In this document: one piece after another, positions 1 through 8,795 of the stretch | Layout: the number at the start of each line of letters is the position of its first letter | How positions within the stretch are numbered: the first letter of the stretch is position 1 | Source: Chloroflexota bacterium | GTDB taxonomy: Bacteria > Chloroflexota > Anaerolineae > Anaerolineales > UBA11579 | Assembly: GCA_018662365.1 (NCBI GenBank) | Contig: JABJGH010000065.1 | Location: 24,154 to 88,153, forward strand | Direction of reading: 5' to 3' | DNA length: 64,000 nucleotides | The notes under the pieces: model-generated | Databases searched by the model: none | The model's input: only the letters and a program-made list of their open reading frames with translations | Told to the model about the DNA's origin: nothing | Translations under genes and position numbers: made by a program

Positions 1-285
1 GTAAATCCTTTATCGATTGCAAACCAAGCATTTAAATGGGCAGACAGTGTGGCGATTGACACCAGACCTACCTCAATTGAGGATATCTTGAAGAAAATTG
101 GAATTTCCCCAGGCGAGAGTTTCCCTTGTCCAACCGAAATATTAATCAACATTCCGATGCCCTGTGCTGGAATAGCAAAATGTGGGGTATGTACCCTCTC
201 CGATGGAAAAAATAAATCCCTGCTCACCTGTGAAGACGGTCCTGTATTTAGCCTGACAAGTCAGGGATTAAAAATATCTAGGTAA
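1..285 (+). CDS. C-terminal part of a PyrK-like 2Fe-2S electron-transfer subunit (partial)
   Basis: The frame is open from base 1, so the ORF-track start (GTG at 49) is internal and the gene begins upstream of the window. The visible 94 residues end with four cysteines, CAGIAKCGVC followed by C in TCEDGPVF. This matches the 2Fe-2S cluster site near the C-terminus of PyrK, the electron-transfer subunit of class 1B dihydroorotate dehydrogenase. The first cysteine spacing is five residues rather than the usual four. The FAD/NAD part would lie outside the window. A related NAD(P)H-dependent flavin oxidoreductase is the main alternative. Confidence 0.6.
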   Translation, partial: VNPLSIANQAFKWADSVAIDTRPTSIEDILKKIGISPGESFPCPTEILINIPMPCAGIAKCGVCTLSDGKNKSLLTCEDGPVFSLTSQGLKISR

Positions 286-306
286 TTAGAAATCAAGGCA
301 GATCCA

Positions 307-1065
307 ATGAAACTTCTTTCTTTTTTTGCACATCCTGATGATGAAACCATGCTTGCGGGGGGCATTCTTGCAATTTTATCTAAATTAGGTGTTGAAATCC
401 ATTATTTATCTGCTACCCGTGGTGAAGGCGGAGAGGTGGGAGAGCCGCCCCTTGCATCTCAAGAAAACCTAGGTGAGATTCGGAAAAAGGAATTGGCTTG
501 CGCAGTCCACGCCCTTGGGAAGGTGGGCAGCCTGCAATTTATGGGATACAGAGATCCATTGGTTGGCCCCGATGATGAGCTATTTCCATTTATGGATGAT
601 CCCAAATTATTATCTCAACAAATTACAACAATCATTCAGGATTTGGAAATCGATGTGCTTTTGACACATGGCTCAAATGGAGAATATGGGCACCCCGCAC
701 ATATCCTTTGCCATCAAGCTTCTATTGACGCCTTAAATCTCCTAAAAAAGAAACCTGCTTTATACACAGTTCAAGGAATGTATGAGGCACATCCCAAACC
801 ACGATTGGCAAACCAATCAGACCCCGCGCACATGATCCTAGATGTGAAATCTGTATTAAATAAGAAAATCAATGCCGCCCTTTGCCACAAATCTCAAAAT
901 GCATTATTTGTGCGACGTGCCTCAAAAGATTTAGGTCGTCCGGTGGAGGTTGAAGAGGTTGTGATGGAATTTGAAAGCCTGCATCGGGTTGTTCCAGAGC
1001 TTGAGGAAGGGGAAATATTGAAGGATGATATTTCCAAACTTCTTAGCCCCTTTACTATTAATTAA
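307..1065 (+). CDS. PIG-L (LmbE) family deacetylase
   Basis: A 252-residue protein that starts with the zinc-binding AHPDDE motif of the PIG-L/LmbE family at residues 8-13. It has a second metal-site histidine region, EYGHPAH, near residue 130. Members remove N-acetyl groups from GlcNAc-containing substrates such as GlcNAc-phosphatidylinositol, mycothiol or bacillithiol precursors and antibiotics. The substrate cannot be read from the sequence. A weak SD (AAGG) lies upstream of the ATG, about 20 bp after the PyrK-like gene, so the two may be cotranscribed. The usual catalytic aspartate region and length are intact. Confidence 0.85.
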   Translation: MKLLSFFAHPDDETMLAGGILAILSKLGVEIHYLSATRGEGGEVGEPPLASQENLGEIRKKELACAVHALGKVGSLQFMGYRDPLVGPDDELFPFMDDPKLLSQQITTIIQDLEIDVLLTHGSNGEYGHPAHILCHQASIDALNLLKKKPALYTVQGMYEAHPKPRLANQSDPAHMILDVKSVLNKKINAALCHKSQNALFVRRASKDLGRPVEVEEVVMEFESLHRVVPELEEGEILKDDISKLLSPFTIN

Positions 1066-1068
1066 AAA

Positions 1069-1092
1069 AGGGCTGGAAAGAACCCAGTCCCT
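1069..1092. terminator. Intrinsic terminator between convergent genes
   Basis: GGGCTGG pairs with CCAGTCC (one G-T pair) around a 7-nt loop. It is flanked by AAAAAA on the left and TTTC on the right. It lies between the stop codons of the PIG-L gene and the phosphohexomutase. The T-run is better for the minus-strand gene. Confidence 0.6.
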
Positions 1093-1114
1093 TTCATCTC
1101 AAGTAATAATCTGC

Positions 1115-2575
1115 TTAGGAGACGTTTTTAGCAACTACTTCCCCAAAATTTAATAAAGCCTCAACCATTTCTGGACTACGACCTTCTGCATAAACTCGCA
1201 AAACGGGTTCTGTGCCCGAGGGTCTGATCAATAACCAAGAATCATCTTCAAGAATATATTTACATCCATCTATAGTTGCCACTTCGGCCACCTTTTCACC
1301 ACCAATTTCATTAGGGGCATTATCTGCCAATCGTTGAGTCATTCGGCTTTTTTCAACAGGTCTTTTTAATCTCAGATCTGTCCGGGCATAATGTGCTGGA
1401 CCAACCTCTTTGTTCAAGTTCTCTACTAAATCAAAAAGGGACCCGCCTGATGTAGCGACAATCTCTATGAGCAGAAGCCCCATTAGCACCCCGTCCCCCT
1501 CAGGAATATGTCCTTTAAAGGAGATCCCCCCAGATTCTTCACCACCTAATAGAATATCCTCAGTCATCATTAGATCTGCAATATGGTTAAAACCAACTGG
1601 TGTTTCGTATACTTTAAGTCCATATTTATCAGCTAACCTATCAATCATGCGGGTAGTGGAAACCGTTCGCACCACCGAGCCAGACATTCCCCTTTTCTCC
1701 ACCAAATGTTTCAATGCCAGGCACATGATCTTATGGGGATCAATAAAATTCCCTCGTTCATCCATCGCCCCAATTCGATCGGCATCCCCATCAAGGGCCA
1801 GCCCAAGACCACCTTTTCCAGTGCTGATCGCACCCGCGAGGGGGCCAAGATATTTTGCAATTGGCTCGGGATGGGCGCCACCAAAACCCGGGTTCATTTC
1901 TCCCCGAATTTCGTGCACTTCACAACCAGTCCCTTGCAAAATTCCTTTGATCGCTCCTCGGCCTGATCCAAACATTGAATCTACAACAACATGTTGGGGA
2001 TTATCTGCGATTGCATCGAAATCTATCAGCGTTCGTAAATGTTGATAATATTCTGTGATCGGGTTAAATCTTTTAATAAGTCCTAATTCGCGACCTCGAT
2101 CGAAATCCATTTGGTTTGGACCGCGCCCACGACTTTCATTATCATTCAAATAAACTTCCACCCTGCGACATTGCTCCCTAGGTGCAGAAGCTCCGTTAGC
2201 GGACTTAAGTTTAATGCCGTTATATCTTGGGGGGTTATGAGAGGCTGTAATCATTATTCCCGCTTTAGCGCCCATTTTTTGAACAGCATATGAGATAGCA
2301 GGGGTCGGGCAATCCGATTGTGCCAAATAGGCCTTAAACCCATTAGCCGCTAAGACTCGGGCAACATCCCGCGCATAACGATCGGATAAGAAGCGAGTAT
2401 CAAAACCGATCACAACCTTCAATTCAGAGGGGTTATTTGGTTCAGTATTTCCATTGTCTCGTTTTTCTGCCAATATTGCATCGGCGATCGCTTGGGTGAC
2501 CAAGCGTAAATTATAAAAAGTAAAAGTGTCCGAAATGACTGCTCTCCAGCCATCTGTTCCGAAATGTATCGGCAT
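1115..2575 (-). CDS. Phosphoglucomutase/phosphomannomutase family enzyme
   Basis: A 486-residue alpha-D-phosphohexomutase that interconverts hexose 1- and 6-phosphates for sugar-nucleotide and glycogen metabolism. All four signature loops are present: the catalytic phosphoserine in TASHNP (Ser112), the Mg2+ loop DGDADR (262-267), the sugar-specificity loop GGEESGG (344-350) and the phosphate-binding RPSGTEP near the C-terminus. GEESG-type loops occur in both glucose- and mannose-specific members, so specificity is not assigned. A GGGAGAG SD precedes the ATG, with an extended -10 (TGTTAAAAT) further upstream. It is transcribed away from the membrane protein at 2667. Confidence 0.9.
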   Translation of the reverse strand: MPIHFGTDGWRAVISDTFTFYNLRLVTQAIADAILAEKRDNGNTEPNNPSELKVVIGFDTRFLSDRYARDVARVLAANGFKAYLAQSDCPTPAISYAVQKMGAKAGIMITASHNPPRYNGIKLKSANGASAPREQCRRVEVYLNDNESRGRGPNQMDFDRGRELGLIKRFNPITEYYQHLRTLIDFDAIADNPQHVVVDSMFGSGRGAIKGILQGTGCEVHEIRGEMNPGFGGAHPEPIAKYLGPLAGAISTGKGGLGLALDGDADRIGAMDERGNFIDPHKIMCLALKHLVEKRGMSGSVVRTVSTTRMIDRLADKYGLKVYETPVGFNHIADLMMTEDILLGGEESGGISFKGHIPEGDGVLMGLLLIEIVATSGGSLFDLVENLNKEVGPAHYARTDLRLKRPVEKSRMTQRLADNAPNEIGGEKVAEVATIDGCKYILEDDSWLLIRPSGTEPVLRVYAEGRSPEMVEALLNFGEVVAKNVS

Positions 2576-2651
2576 TTACTCTCTCCCGTTTTACGTAAGT
2601 GACCAACATTTTAACACATCCAGGCCCTGAACTGCTAAAAATTCTGTTCCA

Positions 2652-2660
2652 TGCTAAAAT
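2652..2660 (+). promoter_or_regulatory. Extended -10 promoter abutting a start codon
   Basis: TGCTAAAAT ends 6 nt before the ATG at 2667. This would place the transcription start at or next to the A of the ATG. No SD is present, so a leaderless mRNA is likely. Confidence 0.5.
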
Positions 2661-2666
2661 CGCCCT

Positions 2667-4319
2667 ATGACTATTAGTTTTGAAGATAAGATCAATTTTC
2701 TAAGAAATCAAAACATATTTAATGAGATTTCAGAAGAAGATCTTAGTAAAATTGCTCGCCGCTGGACGACCTCATCTTACACGGTAGATGAGGACATTTT
2801 TGCTAAGGGCAGCAATGATAGAAGCTTTTATATCCTATATTCTGGGGAAATTATTGAGTGGGAAGAAGTAGATGAAGAAATTAATATCATATCTACCCTA
2901 GGTGCATATGATGAATTCGGGAGTGAAGCTTTTATTTTCAATCGTTCTCGAATAGCCACTTTCACCTCAACAAAGAATTCAAAAGTTCTCACTATGACCG
3001 CCAGTAATTTTGAATGGCTATTGAGAAACTTCCCACAGATAAAAATAAATATGGATGCTTTGACAAAAGTCCATTCACAAGCGGAAAAACTTAATTTTGA
3101 TTGGTTACATGAAGGGGAGATCATTTACATGATCACCCGGAGACATCCAGCAGAATTATGGATTGACTTACTTAAACCAGTAATAGCTCTGATTTCTTCT
3201 GGATTATTCTTATTAGTAACCAGATTTATCCCAGGCATGATCGGATTATCCACTTTGATCGGTGGCGTATTGGCAATATTTAGTTTGCTTTGGATCATTT
3301 GGATGGGTTTTGACTGGCAAAACGATTATTTCATAATCACAAATGAGCGCATTGTTTGGGTGGAGGAAGTGATCCTGTCTCGTTCGAGTCGCCAAGAGAT
3401 TCCTTTACCTCAAATACAATTTGTTAATGTAAGCCGAAGTTATTGGGGACGAGTTTTTAATTTCGGGGATGTAACAATTAGAACATATACGCATACCGGA
3501 AACCTGCGATTAACATTTGTAAGGGATCCGATGGAATTCCAGGCATTGGTGGATGAACAACTGGTTCGATCAAAAGACAAGGAAGAAGAATCAAAAACTG
3601 AAGCCCTGCGTCATTCTATTCGTCAAAGTTTGGGAATGGAGATCGAAATTGAAGATGAAGAAATCTTAGAAGACCCCGAAAATGAGGAGAATTTCACGTT
3701 ACTAAAAACTCGGACGGTTAGTTATGGTGAGATCACATACCATAAACATTGGATGGTCCTGTTAAAAGCCATTTGGTGGCAATTGGTTGGACTGGGGGCA
3801 ATAGCAGTTGTATTATTCCTAAAAATCATTGGTTCATCGGATTCATTTGTCTCCATTTCCATGCAAACCACCCTTATGGGGTCCTTTATACTAGGAACAA
3901 TTTTAATTTTCTTACTTTGGTACCATTTTGTTGATTATCGAAATGACCTTTATCGATTAACCTCCGAAATGATTATTGATTTGGAAAAAAAACCTTTTGG
4001 TAAAGAAGATTCTAAAACAGCACCCCTCAAGAATATTCAAAGTATTCGAATTGCAAAACATGGACTTATTCAGGTTTTACTTAATTATGGATCGGTTAAA
4101 GTTAATGTGGCAGATGGTGTTTTAGACTTTATCTATGTACACAACCCAGCCCAAGTGCAAAGAGACATATTTTATAAAAAACGCCAGCTAGAAATTTCCC
4201 AAGAGAAAAGTGATACTACCCGAGAACACGAACGTATGACCGACTATTTAAAAATGTATCGCAAGGTTTGGAAGGATGAAGATGACCAACCCAATAATAT
4301 GCCGGAAGAAATCGAATAA
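2667..4319 (+). CDS. Membrane protein with a cyclic-nucleotide-binding domain and two bacterial PH-like domains
   Basis: A 550-residue protein with an unusual layout. Residues about 10-125 form a CRP/cNMP-binding-like beta barrel (KGSNDRSFYILYSGEIIEW region). Two predicted membrane helices at about 165-220 come next, then a bPH2-like segment (NDYFIITNERIVWVEE) at about 223-305. An acidic linker rich in E and D follows, then two more helices at about 365-425 and a second PH-like segment (YRLTSEMIIDLEKK) at about 430-510. No enzymatic domain is visible. I infer a membrane protein that responds to a nucleotide or other ligand through its N-terminal domain. It lacks an SD and may be leaderless. 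Confidence 0.75.
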   Translation: MTISFEDKINFLRNQNIFNEISEEDLSKIARRWTTSSYTVDEDIFAKGSNDRSFYILYSGEIIEWEEVDEEINIISTLGAYDEFGSEAFIFNRSRIATFTSTKNSKVLTMTASNFEWLLRNFPQIKINMDALTKVHSQAEKLNFDWLHEGEIIYMITRRHPAELWIDLLKPVIALISSGLFLLVTRFIPGMIGLSTLIGGVLAIFSLLWIIWMGFDWQNDYFIITNERIVWVEEVILSRSSRQEIPLPQIQFVNVSRSYWGRVFNFGDVTIRTYTHTGNLRLTFVRDPMEFQALVDEQLVRSKDKEEESKTEALRHSIRQSLGMEIEIEDEEILEDPENEENFTLLKTRTVSYGEITYHKHWMVLLKAIWWQLVGLGAIAVVLFLKIIGSSDSFVSISMQTTLMGSFILGTILIFLLWYHFVDYRNDLYRLTSEMIIDLEKKPFGKEDSKTAPLKNIQSIRIAKHGLIQVLLNYGSVKVNVADGVLDFIYVHNPAQVQRDIFYKKRQLEISQEKSDTTREHERMTDYLKMYRKVWKDEDDQPNNMPEEIE

Positions 4320-4336
4320 ATATCCATAATCCTATT

Positions 4337-4345
4337 TGTTATAAT
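4337..4345 (+). promoter_or_regulatory. Extended -10 promoter of def
   Basis: TGTTATAAT is followed after 8 nt by the ATG at 4354, with no SD between them. The expected transcription start falls within a few bases of the ATG. Confidence 0.5.
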
Positions 4346-4353
4346 TGATACTT

Positions 4354-4884
4354 ATGTCCTTACGAGAAATAATTACAATACCGAATGAGGTTCTAAAAAA
4401 GAAAGCCAAAAAAGTAACAGATTTTGGGAAGGATTTTCAAACCTTGATCGACGATATGATCGAAACAATGAGGGATGCACCGGGCGTGGGATTAGCCGCT
4501 CCCCAGGTGAATATTCTCCAAAGATTAATTGTCGTGGAATATGGGGATGAAGAAGATGAAACCGTTGATCCCAAACTTTTTGTAATGATCAATCCAGAAA
4601 TAACTAGGGAATCTGAAGACAATTTGATCGGCATGGAAGGTTGTCTATCCATCCCTAATTATTTTGGGGACGTCGAACGGGCATATGCAGTAACAGTGAA
4701 AGCAAAAAATCGTCATGGGAAAAACATGAAGGTAAAGGCCAAGGGTTGGCTAGCCAGAATCATCCAACATGAAATCGATCATTTGAATGGCGTTCTCTTT
4801 ATAGATAAAGCGCTAAAAATCTATAGCAAAGAAGAGATTGAAGCTATGGCCGAAAACGATGAAGTAGAAATTGAGGAAGAATAA
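4354..4884 (+). CDS. def: Peptide deformylase
   Basis: Removes the formyl group from the N-terminal methionine of nascent proteins. The start is set at the ATG at 4354, giving 176 residues; the ORF track begins 9 bases earlier at a TTG that overlaps the promoter -10 box. The three family motifs are intact: GVGLAAPQ (44-51), EGCLSIP with metal-ligand Cys97, and QHEIDH (138-143) with the catalytic glutamate and two histidine ligands. An acidic tail (VEIEEE) ends the protein. A terminator follows, so it is probably monocistronic. Confidence 0.95.
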   Translation: MSLREIITIPNEVLKKKAKKVTDFGKDFQTLIDDMIETMRDAPGVGLAAPQVNILQRLIVVEYGDEEDETVDPKLFVMINPEITRESEDNLIGMEGCLSIPNYFGDVERAYAVTVKAKNRHGKNMKVKAKGWLARIIQHEIDHLNGVLFIDKALKIYSKEEIEAMAENDEVEIEEE

Positions 4885-4908
4885 AAACCTATTTGAACAA
4901 TGTAGATT

Positions 4909-4935
4909 GCCACGGAAAAAATCTGTGGCATTTTT
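4909..4935 (+). terminator. Intrinsic terminator of def
   Basis: GCCACGGA pairs with TCTGTGGC (one G-T pair) around an A5 loop and is followed by ATTTTT, 25 bp after the def stop. Confidence 0.75.
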
Positions 4936-4951
4936 ATAAAAAATTATAATT

Positions 4952-6160
4952 ATGCAACTCAAACACCTATCCTTAACTAATTTTAGAAATTTTGCCCGGC
5001 TTGATGCAGCAATTCCAGATGAAACAACTCTGATCCTAGGTAGAAATGCGCAGGGAAAAACAAGCATTCTAGAGGCAATTTATTACCTTGCAACCCTCTC
5101 TTCCTTTCACGCAGAAAGGGACCGGGAATTAATCAATTTTATTGAGGGTAGAAAGCCATTGGCTGTAGGAAGAATTGTTGCGGAATATAAAAAAGGTGGG
5201 CAAGATCACCAAATAGAAATTCGTCTGATCAAAGAGAAAACTCGAAATGGAATAGACCGGGGAAGAAAAGAAGTACTGATTGATGGTGTGAAAAAACGAA
5301 ACCGAGAAGCCATCGGAAATTTTAACGCTGTGCTATTTTTGCCTCAGATGATGCAAATTATTGAAGGTTCACCCGGAGAACGGCGTCGGTTTTTAGATCT
5401 CCTTATAAGCCAAACCTCTCTCTCGTATACTGAAAATCTTAGCGAATATAATAAAGTCATCAGCCAGAGAAATGCTTTATTACGCCAACTTAATGAGAAG
5501 GGGGGAGACTCAGCCCAACTGGCATTTTGGGACGAACGCTTATCTAAACGCGGTGCAGAGATCATATTAAAGCGGATTCAGGTAATCCAAGAATTAGAAC
5601 AGATCGCCGCTCGAATTCATCATGAATTAACTCGAAGTAATGAGGTTCTGCGGTTTGCATACGATCCAGCGTACGACCCGGTGTCTACACCTGAAAATCA
5701 AATGTCTCTAATGGATGCCCCTACCGACCGAAGCATGTTTGCATTGGCTCAGATCGAAACTGGTTTCCGAGAGAGATTAGAATCAAATCGCCAAGAAGAG
5801 ATCTTTCGCGGACAAACTTCAACAGGCCCCCACCGGGATGATATGCGTTTTTTGGCGAATGGGATTAGTTTAGGTACATTTGGCTCTCGAGGTCAAGTAC
5901 GAACAGTAATGATGACGATGAAATTAGCTGAAGTGGTTTGGATGAAGGAAAAAACTGGGGAATACCCGGTACTTCTTTTGGACGAAGTACTCGCTGAATT
6001 AGACGAGATCAGACGTTCTGACCTCCTAAAATATGTCACTAATGGTCAACAAGCTCTTTTGACGACAACTGACCTCAATTTATTTGATCCAAAATTTACT
6101 GAAGGGAAAAAGGTTTGGAGAATTGAAGATGGTGTATTAGGGGATAATACTGAAACCTAA
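4952..6160 (+). CDS. recF: DNA replication and repair protein RecF
   Basis: A 402-residue SMC-like ATPase that, with RecO and RecR, loads RecA on gapped DNA. Walker A is GRNAQGKT (30-37), the signature region surrounds STGPHRDD, and Walker B is LLLDEVLAELD near residue 345. The first ATG is used. No SD is visible, and AT-rich TATAAA/TATAAT stretches lie directly against the start codon. Unlike in many bacteria it is not next to dnaA, dnaN or gyrB within this window; def precedes it behind a terminator, and rsmG converges on it 14 bp downstream. Confidence 0.95.
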   Translation: MQLKHLSLTNFRNFARLDAAIPDETTLILGRNAQGKTSILEAIYYLATLSSFHAERDRELINFIEGRKPLAVGRIVAEYKKGGQDHQIEIRLIKEKTRNGIDRGRKEVLIDGVKKRNREAIGNFNAVLFLPQMMQIIEGSPGERRRFLDLLISQTSLSYTENLSEYNKVISQRNALLRQLNEKGGDSAQLAFWDERLSKRGAEIILKRIQVIQELEQIAARIHHELTRSNEVLRFAYDPAYDPVSTPENQMSLMDAPTDRSMFALAQIETGFRERLESNRQEEIFRGQTSTGPHRDDMRFLANGISLGTFGSRGQVRTVMMTMKLAEVVWMKEKTGEYPVLLLDEVLAELDEIRRSDLLKYVTNGQQALLTTTDLNLFDPKFTEGKKVWRIEDGVLGDNTET

Positions 6161-6174
6161 AGTTTAGTTAGTGA

Positions 6175-6888
6175 TCACAGGGGTCTTTTTTTGGGGACGC
6201 CGGTATGACGGGGATACTTTTTAGGTGTTTCGGAGACTTTTTTTACAATTACCAAGGAACGCTCCTTCAAGCCGGGTATTTCAACCGGAATAATTTCCTT
6301 GATCTCCCCCCCCAACTCTTCCAACGCATTTTCTGCAATCTTAAGTTCATCTTCTGCGCCCTCCCCCTTTTGAGCGAGGACATATCCCCCAATTTTAACT
6401 AGCGGAAGCAAATATTCCAATAAAACCGGGAAATTTGCCAATGCTCTAGCCACTGCCCAATCATATTGCTCGCGGTGTCCGGGGTCTTGACCCAATTCTT
6501 CTGCACGTGTATTAAGGACGGACACATTTTCTAGGCCTAAAACTTGCACCATATGGGTTAGAAATTGAGTCTTTTTTTGGACAGAATCCACTAGGCTAAG
6601 CTCGATATTTGGCATGAGGATTTTGAGGACTAATCCAGGGAATCCAGCGCCACTCCCTACATCAATCACCCTCCCATTTGGCTTCGCTTTTAGGCAACTA
6701 ATGGAGTCTAAAAAATGTTTGACCCGGATTTCTGAATGATCTCGTATTGCTGTGAGACTGGCGCGGTCATTCCAACTGACCATTTCTTGAGCATAGGTCA
6801 AAAACAAATCCATTTCTCGGTCACTTAGTTCACGAGAAACTAAATCAGCAGTTTCTTTTTTTAGTAAATTAAAATCATCAAAATCCAT
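6175..6888 (-). CDS. rsmG: 16S rRNA (guanine-527 N7)-methyltransferase RsmG (GidB)
   Basis: A 237-residue SAM-dependent methyltransferase that modifies G527 of 16S rRNA. The SAM-binding motif I reads VIDVGSGAGFPGLVLKIL near residue 75, and the NTRAEEL motif follows. The C-terminus is basic (KKYPRHTGVPKKRPL), as is common in this family. The start codon lies 9 nt from a TATAAT and has no SD, so translation may be leaderless. Confidence 0.93.
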   Translation of the reverse strand: MDFDDFNLLKKETADLVSRELSDREMDLFLTYAQEMVSWNDRASLTAIRDHSEIRVKHFLDSISCLKAKPNGRVIDVGSGAGFPGLVLKILMPNIELSLVDSVQKKTQFLTHMVQVLGLENVSVLNTRAEELGQDPGHREQYDWAVARALANFPVLLEYLLPLVKIGGYVLAQKGEGAEDELKIAENALEELGGEIKEIIPVEIPGLKERSLVIVKKVSETPKKYPRHTGVPKKRPL

Positions 6889-6897
6889 AGATTAAGG

Positions 6898-6903
6898 ATT
6901 ATA
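6898..6903 (-). promoter_or_regulatory. -10 element of rsmG
   Basis: A perfect TATAAT on the minus strand ends 9 nt before the rsmG ATG (6888), implying a 5' leader of about 0-4 nt. A TTGCAT 16 nt upstream is only a poor -35 match. The overlapping inverted repeat CTTGCA/TGCAAG (6907-6926) sits between the divergent rsmG and LysM-protein genes and could be an operator. Confidence 0.5.
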
Positions 6904-6942
6904 CCGCTTGCAAGTGCTCATGCAAGACACTACTATGTAAAT

Positions 6943-8241
6943 ATGAAGAAAACTAAAATTTCTTTTCTCCTCTTGTATTTATTACTTAACAGTTTGTCCG
7001 TCTCGGCCACAACTGCAAATTCAAATTACATAATTCCTGAAAGTGCCTATATTTCAGGGGTTTATGGTTATGCTCAATCCTATGTGCTCTCCTGTGAATC
7101 TCGTTCGGCTGCGGATTTGTTGAAGTATTGGGGAATAAATGTTTCTGAAACTACATTTTTCAATAGTCTCCCCTCCTCTGATAATCCTAACAAAGGGTTC
7201 GTAGGAAATGTAAATGGCGCTTGGGGAAATATTCCCCCGAATTCGTATGGTGTACATGCCTCGCCCGTGGCTCAAAACCTGCGCTATTACGGTTTAGACG
7301 CGGGGGCACAATATGGATATTCATATGACGAGCTTAAACATCAAATTGCGGCAGGCAACCCGGTGATTGTTTGGGTGATCGGTGATGTTTGGTCTGGCAC
7401 GCCGGTGAGCTACACTTCATCAGATGGTGAAATTAGTACTGTAGCTAGATATGAACATAGCATGATCCTCATTGGTTATGATGCAAATTATGTATATTTA
7501 GTAAATGCTAGTAATGGTGCCAATGAAACTCATTCAATTTCTAATTTCCTAAATTCATGGGCCGTGCTAGGGTTTCAAGCAGTCATCGCGGATTTAGACG
7601 AATCCTCCCAGCCCCATACACCTTCTAATGAATCCGAAACGGATATCGATTCAGGTACCTATATCGTAAGACCAGGAGATTATTTAACTAAACTCGCTCA
7701 GATTTGGGGAGTACGGTGGCAAGATATCGCAGTGTTAAATAATATTAGCTACCCCTATATTTTGCATACGGGACAAATTCTAAAAACTCGAATAATTGAT
7801 GGACCACCACCTGCTATCCCGACGAACACCCCAATCCCAGCCCCCACCCAAGTCCCTGATGAAGAACCAAAATCTTCCCAAGGGACCTATACTGTTCAAA
7901 AAGGGGACTATCTTTCCCTAATCGCACGAAAGCTAAATATTAACTGGGTGGATATCGCAAAATTAAATAATATGCAATGGCCTTATACTTTGTATTCAGG
8001 AAATATATTGAAATTGCCTGGAAATACAAATTCCCCATTACCCGAAGAACCGATTCCCACCAATACCCCTGATTCAGGGAGTCCTCCACCCACATCCGGG
8101 ATAAGCTATACCATCCAAAAGGGCGATTATTTGGTTCAATTGGGACGTGATTTTGGATTTTCATGGATTGAGGTCGCTACAATAAACAATATTTTTTATC
8201 CTTATATTGTTTATCCCGGCCAAGTTATTAAACTCCCCTAA
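6943..8241 (+). CDS. Secreted C39-like cysteine peptidase with three LysM domains
   Basis: A 432-residue exported protein. The signal peptide covers about residues 1-22 (MKKTKISFLLLYLLLNSLSVSA). Residues about 35-220 resemble Peptidase_C39_2, with Gln45, a candidate catalytic Cys51 (YVLSCESRSA) and His172 (YEHSMILIGYD) followed by an Asn region (LVNASNG). Three LysM modules follow at about 236-281, 313-357 and 386-432, separated by Pro/Thr-rich linkers. LysM binds peptidoglycan or other GlcNAc polymers, so the enzyme probably acts at the cell wall; its substrate is unknown. No SD is seen. Confidence 0.85.
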   Translation: MKKTKISFLLLYLLLNSLSVSATTANSNYIIPESAYISGVYGYAQSYVLSCESRSAADLLKYWGINVSETTFFNSLPSSDNPNKGFVGNVNGAWGNIPPNSYGVHASPVAQNLRYYGLDAGAQYGYSYDELKHQIAAGNPVIVWVIGDVWSGTPVSYTSSDGEISTVARYEHSMILIGYDANYVYLVNASNGANETHSISNFLNSWAVLGFQAVIADLDESSQPHTPSNESETDIDSGTYIVRPGDYLTKLAQIWGVRWQDIAVLNNISYPYILHTGQILKTRIIDGPPPAIPTNTPIPAPTQVPDEEPKSSQGTYTVQKGDYLSLIARKLNINWVDIAKLNNMQWPYTLYSGNILKLPGNTNSPLPEEPIPTNTPDSGSPPPTSGISYTIQKGDYLVQLGRDFGFSWIEVATINNIFYPYIVYPGQVIKLP

Positions 8242-8265
8242 TTGTCCAATCTTTTTAACTAAAAC

Positions 8266-8290
8266 ACCCCCGTTATTCTTTAACGGGGGT
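8266..8290. terminator. Intrinsic terminator between the LysM protein and infA
   Basis: The perfect 10-bp stem ACCCCCGTTA/TAACGGGGGT has a 5-nt loop (TTCTT). It lies between two convergent genes. T-rich flanks are short on both sides, with TTTT on the minus strand. Confidence 0.7.
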
Positions 8291-8350
8291 AAGTTTAATC
8301 ATTTATACCAAATTTATCCAGCTCCACTCTTAATTTCGAATAATCGAATT

Positions 8351-8608
8351 CTAGACGAGTGTTTCTGGGTTTGGGCGTGGTCGACTTTTATTGTAGCGGT
8401 AGGTTATTCGGCCTCGATTCAGGTCATAAGGGGACATTTCTAATGAAACGCGGTCGCCCAATAAAATGCGGATATAATATCTTCGCATTTTTCCTGATAA
8501 ATAGGCTAATACCTCATGATCATTATCAAGTTTTACTCGGAACTGTGTGCCGGGTAACGCCTCAATAACTGTACCTTCTACTTTAATCTTGTCTTGTTCT
8601 TTTGCCAT
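8351..8608 (-). CDS. infA: Translation initiation factor IF-1
   Basis: An S1-fold protein of 85 residues that occupies the ribosomal A site during initiation. [14 protein letters not shown] and [16 protein letters not shown] are characteristic. The ORF track starts 27 codons too early: the ATG at 8608 is preceded by an AGGAG SD (8621-8625) and gives the canonical [12 protein letters not shown] start. The C-terminus has a short extra [11 protein letters not shown] tail. In most bacteria infA lies between map and rpmJ. Here it is a lone gene with its own promoter and a long leader. Confidence 0.95.
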   Translation of the reverse strand: MAKEQDKIKVEGTVIEALPGTQFRVKLDNDHEVLAYLSGKMRRYYIRILLGDRVSLEMSPYDLNRGRITYRYNKSRPRPNPETLV

Positions 8609-8795
8609 ACAAAAACTTTTCTCCTGTTTAAAAAAAGAAACCTCGGAAACAGCACAAGTAGCCGAGATCGATATTTTTCGAGAGGTCATTCCTATAAAAT
8701 AGGTTTCTAATATATTTTCATAGTTTTAACCAATACTTCTTTGCAAGGCTTCTTGCGACCGTATGATTATACTCGTTGGTTTAATCTATTGTCAA
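8609..8795 (-). promoter_or_regulatory. infA promoter and structured 5' leader with a terminator-like hairpin
   Basis: On the minus strand, a -35 TTGACA (8790-8795) and a -10 TATAAT (8766-8771) are separated by 18 nt, both perfect matches. The predicted leader is about 150 nt. Close to the SD, a CTCGG/CCGAG stem (8641-8667, extendable with A-U and G-U pairs) is followed directly by a T-rich run (8630-8640). This looks like an intrinsic terminator ahead of the gene, i.e. a possible attenuator. Smaller stems (GCAAG..CTTGC type, CCTAT..ATAGG) lie upstream. Confidence 0.6.

Noticed and set aside
1410-2045. 211-residue plus-strand ORF
   Set aside because: It lies entirely antisense to the phosphohexomutase, whose motifs are intact; low-complexity Ser/Pro-rich translation typical of a shadow frame.
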